Assembly (NCBI RefSeq): GCF_036946125.1
Contig: NZ_JAQIJT010000002.1
Span: 341,001-405,000, forward strand
Length of the DNA stretch: 64,000 nt
Reading direction: 5' to 3'
DNA from: Sphingomonas adhaesiva
GTDB lineage: Bacteria > Pseudomonadota > Alphaproteobacteria > Sphingomonadales > Sphingomonadaceae
Program-made: the position numbers and the translations under genes
Shown: piece by piece, positions 61,747 through 64,000 of the stretch
Numbering within the stretch: the first letter of the stretch is position 1
Layout of the letters: every line of letters begins with the position of its first letter
Notes under the pieces: model-generated
Told to the model about the DNA's origin: nothing
Seen by the model: only the letters and a program-made list of their open reading frames with translations
Database searches by the model: none

Positions 61747-63263
61747 TCGGGGCGATGCGCGCGCCGGGGAAGGCGGTGCCGACGCCGGTCGAGCGCTTCG
61801 GCCCGCTGTTCGAGCAGGTCCAGCTGCGCCGCCTGTTCGCGGACGGGAAGACGTTCGTCGACGCGGTGCCGCGCCGGCCCGCGCCCGACGTGATGGCGGC
61901 GTTCGCGGACCGGCCGATGGGCGACGACGACGACCTGCGCGCCTTCGTCGACGCGCATTTCGTCCTCCCCGCGCCCGCCATGGTGCACGAGGCGGTGCGC
62001 GAGACGGACCTGAGGCGCTACATCCGTTCGCTCTGGGCGGAGCTGATCCGGCCGCCGCATGCCGCCACGCCCGATGCGTCGCTGCTGGCGATCGCGGAGC
62101 CCTATGTCGTCCCCGGCGGGCGCTTCACCGAGCTCTATTACTGGGACAGCTATTTCACGATGCTGGGCCTCGTGCGCGACGGGCATGAGGGGGTGGCGCG
62201 CGCGATGCTGGAGACCTTCACGCAATTGATCGAGCGCTACGGCCATATCCCCAACGGGACGCGCAGCTACTATCTCAGCCGTTCGCAGCCGCCGCTGTAT
62301 TTCATGATGCTGCGCCTGTTGCCGCAGGCCGATCCGGCGCGGCAGCGGCGGCATCTGGACGCGATGCTGGCGGAACATCGCTTCTGGATGCGCGGCGGGC
62401 GCGCGGTCGCCATGCCGGACGGGGCGTTGCTCAACCGCTTCTGGGACGATCGCGACACCCCGCGCGAGGAATCCTATGCCGAGGACGTCGCGACCGCCGC
62501 CGCCGCCGCCGCCCCGCCGGCGGAGGTCTTCCGCGCGCTGCGCGCGGGCGCGGAGAGCGGCTGGGACTTTTCCTCGCGGTGGCTCGCCGATGCGCGCGCG
62601 CTGGAGACGATCCGCACGCCGCAGATCGTGCCGGTCGACCTCAACGCCCTGCTCTACGGTCTGGAGACGACGATCGCGGAGCAGGCCGCGGCGCTGTGCG
62701 CCGATGCCATCGCCGCCGACTTTCGCGCGCTCGCCCGGGCGCGGCGGCGCGCGGTGCGGCGCTGGCTGTGGTCGCGCGCAGGTTGGTTCGGCGATTTCGA
62801 CCTCGAGCACGCGCGCCTGTCGGGCCAGCCGACCGCGGCGACGCTCGCACCGCTCTTTACGGGGATGGCGACCGCGGGAGAGGCCGCGGCCATCGCGCGG
62901 ACGGTCGGCGACTGCCTGTTGGGCGCGGGCGGGCTGCGAACGACGCTGATCGACACCGGGGAGCAATGGGACTGGCCCAACGGCTGGGCGCCGCTGCAAT
63001 GGATCGCCTTTCAGGGCCTGCGCCGCTACGGCCATGCCGCGCTCGCCGATACGATCGCGACGCGCTGGATCGCGACGGTCGATGCCGAATTCCGGCACAG
63101 CGGCGCGATCCACGAGAAATACGACGTCGAGCGCGGCGGGCGCGGGCAGGGGGGTGAGTATGTGCCGCAGGTCGGCTTCGGCTGGACCAACGGCGTGACG
63201 GCCGCCTTCATCGACCTGGTCGGCGCGGGCGACAGGGAACGGGCGGGAGAGGCTGGATGCTGA
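61743..63263 (+). CDS. Alpha,alpha-trehalase, GH37
   Basis: A 506-residue glycoside hydrolase family 37 enzyme that hydrolyses trehalose to two glucose by inversion. Signature 1 (PGGRFTELYYWDSYF) is at 124-138 and signature 2 (QWDWPNGWAP) begins at 408. The catalytic acid is likely Asp275 in SGWDFSSRW and the base Glu458 in IHEKYDV. There is no signal peptide, so it resembles the cytoplasmic TreF form and needs an importer. GTG 61743 overlaps the receptor stop; ATG 61755 would be the alternative start. The end overlaps the MFS gene by seven bases. Confidence 0.9.
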   Translation: MIGAMRAPGKAVPTPVERFGPLFEQVQLRRLFADGKTFVDAVPRRPAPDVMAAFADRPMGDDDDLRAFVDAHFVLPAPAMVHEAVRETDLRRYIRSLWAELIRPPHAATPDASLLAIAEPYVVPGGRFTELYYWDSYFTMLGLVRDGHEGVARAMLETFTQLIERYGHIPNGTRSYYLSRSQPPLYFMMLRLLPQADPARQRRHLDAMLAEHRFWMRGGRAVAMPDGALLNRFWDDRDTPREESYAEDVATAAAAAAPPAEVFRALRAGAESGWDFSSRWLADARALETIRTPQIVPVDLNALLYGLETTIAEQAAALCADAIAADFRALARARRRAVRRWLWSRAGWFGDFDLEHARLSGQPTAATLAPLFTGMATAGEAAAIARTVGDCLLGAGGLRTTLIDTGEQWDWPNGWAPLQWIAFQGLRRYGHAALADTIATRWIATVDAEFRHSGAIHEKYDVERGGRGQGGEYVPQVGFGWTNGVTAAFIDLVGAGDRERAGEAGC

Positions 63264-64000
63264 CGATGGGCGCCGCGCCGGTCGACGACACGATGGCGGC
63301 GGGCGGCGGGCGGTCGTCGCTCGCGGTCCGCACCTCCGCGCTCTACGCGGCGCTCTACCTCCATTACGGCTTCTTCCTGCTGATCCCGCTGTGGCTCTCG
63401 CACGAGGGCGCGACCCCGTCGGAAATCGGGACGCTGATGGCGATTCCGCTGCTCCTGCGCCTGCTGACCGTCGCGCCCTTCGCCGCCTGGGCGGGACGTC
63501 ACGGCCGCGTCAGAACGGGCATCGCGGCGACCGCGCTGGCGGCGGCTGGCCTCGTCGCGCTGCTGTCGCAGGCGGATACCGCGGCGCAGCGCTTCGCGAT
63601 CGTCGTCGTCTTCTCGATCGTGTGGGACCAGATCCCGGTGCTGGTCGATGCCTATGCCAGCATGGCGGTGCGCGCCCGCTCGCTCGACTTCGGCCGCCTG
63701 CGCGTCTGGGGCTCGATCGGCGTCGTCGTGTCCACCGCCGCGGCCGGCTGGACGGTGGGGCGGACCGGCATCGGCGCGGTGCCGCTGCTGATCGCCGGGT
63801 TCCTGCTGCTGACGCCGGCGGTGACGCTGTTGCTGCCGGGCGACCGCATGCTGGCGGCGACCGAGACAGAGGTGCGCGGCGGCTGGCGCGACCTGTTCGC
63901 CGACCGCGCGCTGATCGGGGCGATGGTGGCGGCGTCCTTCATCATGGGCAGCCACGGGGTCGTCAACAGCTTCGGCGCGATCCAATGGGCGGCGAACGGC
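63257..64000 (+). CDS. MFS transporter, 3'-truncated by window edge
   Basis: The first 248 residues of a major facilitator protein of the MFS_1-like/PPP group, which includes sugar, nucleoside and phenylpropionate symporters. At least seven hydrophobic segments are visible, starting with LYAALYLHYGFFLLIPLWL, and the family motif DFGRLRVWGSIGVV follows the fourth to fifth helix. ATG 63257 has GGGAGAGG upstream and overlaps the trehalase end by seven bases. With a cytoplasmic trehalase, inner-membrane import of a disaccharide is the natural role. Confidence 0.85.
   Translation, partial: MLTMGAAPVDDTMAAGGGRSSLAVRTSALYAALYLHYGFFLLIPLWLSHEGATPSEIGTLMAIPLLLRLLTVAPFAAWAGRHGRVRTGIAATALAAAGLVALLSQADTAAQRFAIVVVFSIVWDQIPVLVDAYASMAVRARSLDFGRLRVWGSIGVVVSTAAAGWTVGRTGIGAVPLLIAGFLLLTPAVTLLLPGDRMLAATETEVRGGWRDLFADRALIGAMVAASFIMGSHGVVNSFGAIQWAANG

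Overview
The window looks like a chromosomal stretch of an alphaproteobacterial sphingomonad (Sphingomonas or a close relative). The grounds are very high GC, three TonB-dependent receptors with sphingomonad-style plugs, many short-chain dehydrogenases and HSL-type hydrolases, a two-partner secretion locus, and a hairpin repeat (19949-20035) of a kind I associate with sphingomonads. No rRNA, tRNA, CRISPR array, transposase or integrase was seen. The first gene and the last gene run off the window.

Layout. (1) 1-17858 is a catabolic island. A minus-strand TonB receptor, ArsH-like FMN reductase and VanB-type reductase face a plus-strand operon: SDR, hydrolase, NTF2-like protein, second SDR, FAD monooxygenase, maleylacetate reductase and hydroxyquinol 1,2-dioxygenase. 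A minus-strand set follows (methyltransferase, luciferase-like monooxygenase, OYE-like protein), then a Rieske oxygenase with a hot-dog dehydratase. The safest reading is oxidation or demethylation of an aromatic substrate, funnelling to hydroxyquinol and then maleylacetate and 3-oxoadipate. Three promoters in this island share a YGGACA motif just after the -35 position. (2) 17852-22225 is a siderophore-receptor operon with a PepSY protein and a frameshifted 2-hydroxyacid dehydrogenase. (3) 22523-27748 is a minus-strand run: a possible small protein, an HWE histidine kinase, a CDF metal transporter, a DUF1993 protein, a conserved small protein and an AtuA-type protein. (4) 28054-30513 encodes a PepSY-flavodoxin-ferredoxin reductase fusion with a possible Fur box upstream. 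(5) 30523-36651 is an operon of a fused 5-oxoprolinase, the DUF969/DUF979 membrane pair and a DUF2891 protein. An orphan Pycsar-effector-like membrane protein lies next to it. (6) 37425-41265 encodes a three-subunit molybdenum hydroxylase of the PaoABC/YagTSR type. (7) 41285-42618 holds a small protein and a TetR regulator with clustered operators.

(8) 42834-55311 is the most unusual part: a tightly overlapping operon of a TpsB outer-membrane transporter, a 2547-residue glycine-rich TpsA exoprotein and a membrane-anchored CHAT-family protease with intact His and Cys. (9) 55396-64000 is a set of three HSL-type esterases, a LacI regulator, a TonB receptor, a GH37 trehalase and an MFS transporter (cut by the window end). 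Three copies of the palindrome xTGnnATCGATnnCAx sit in its control regions, so it looks like one LacI regulon, perhaps for an acylated trehalose-like substrate.
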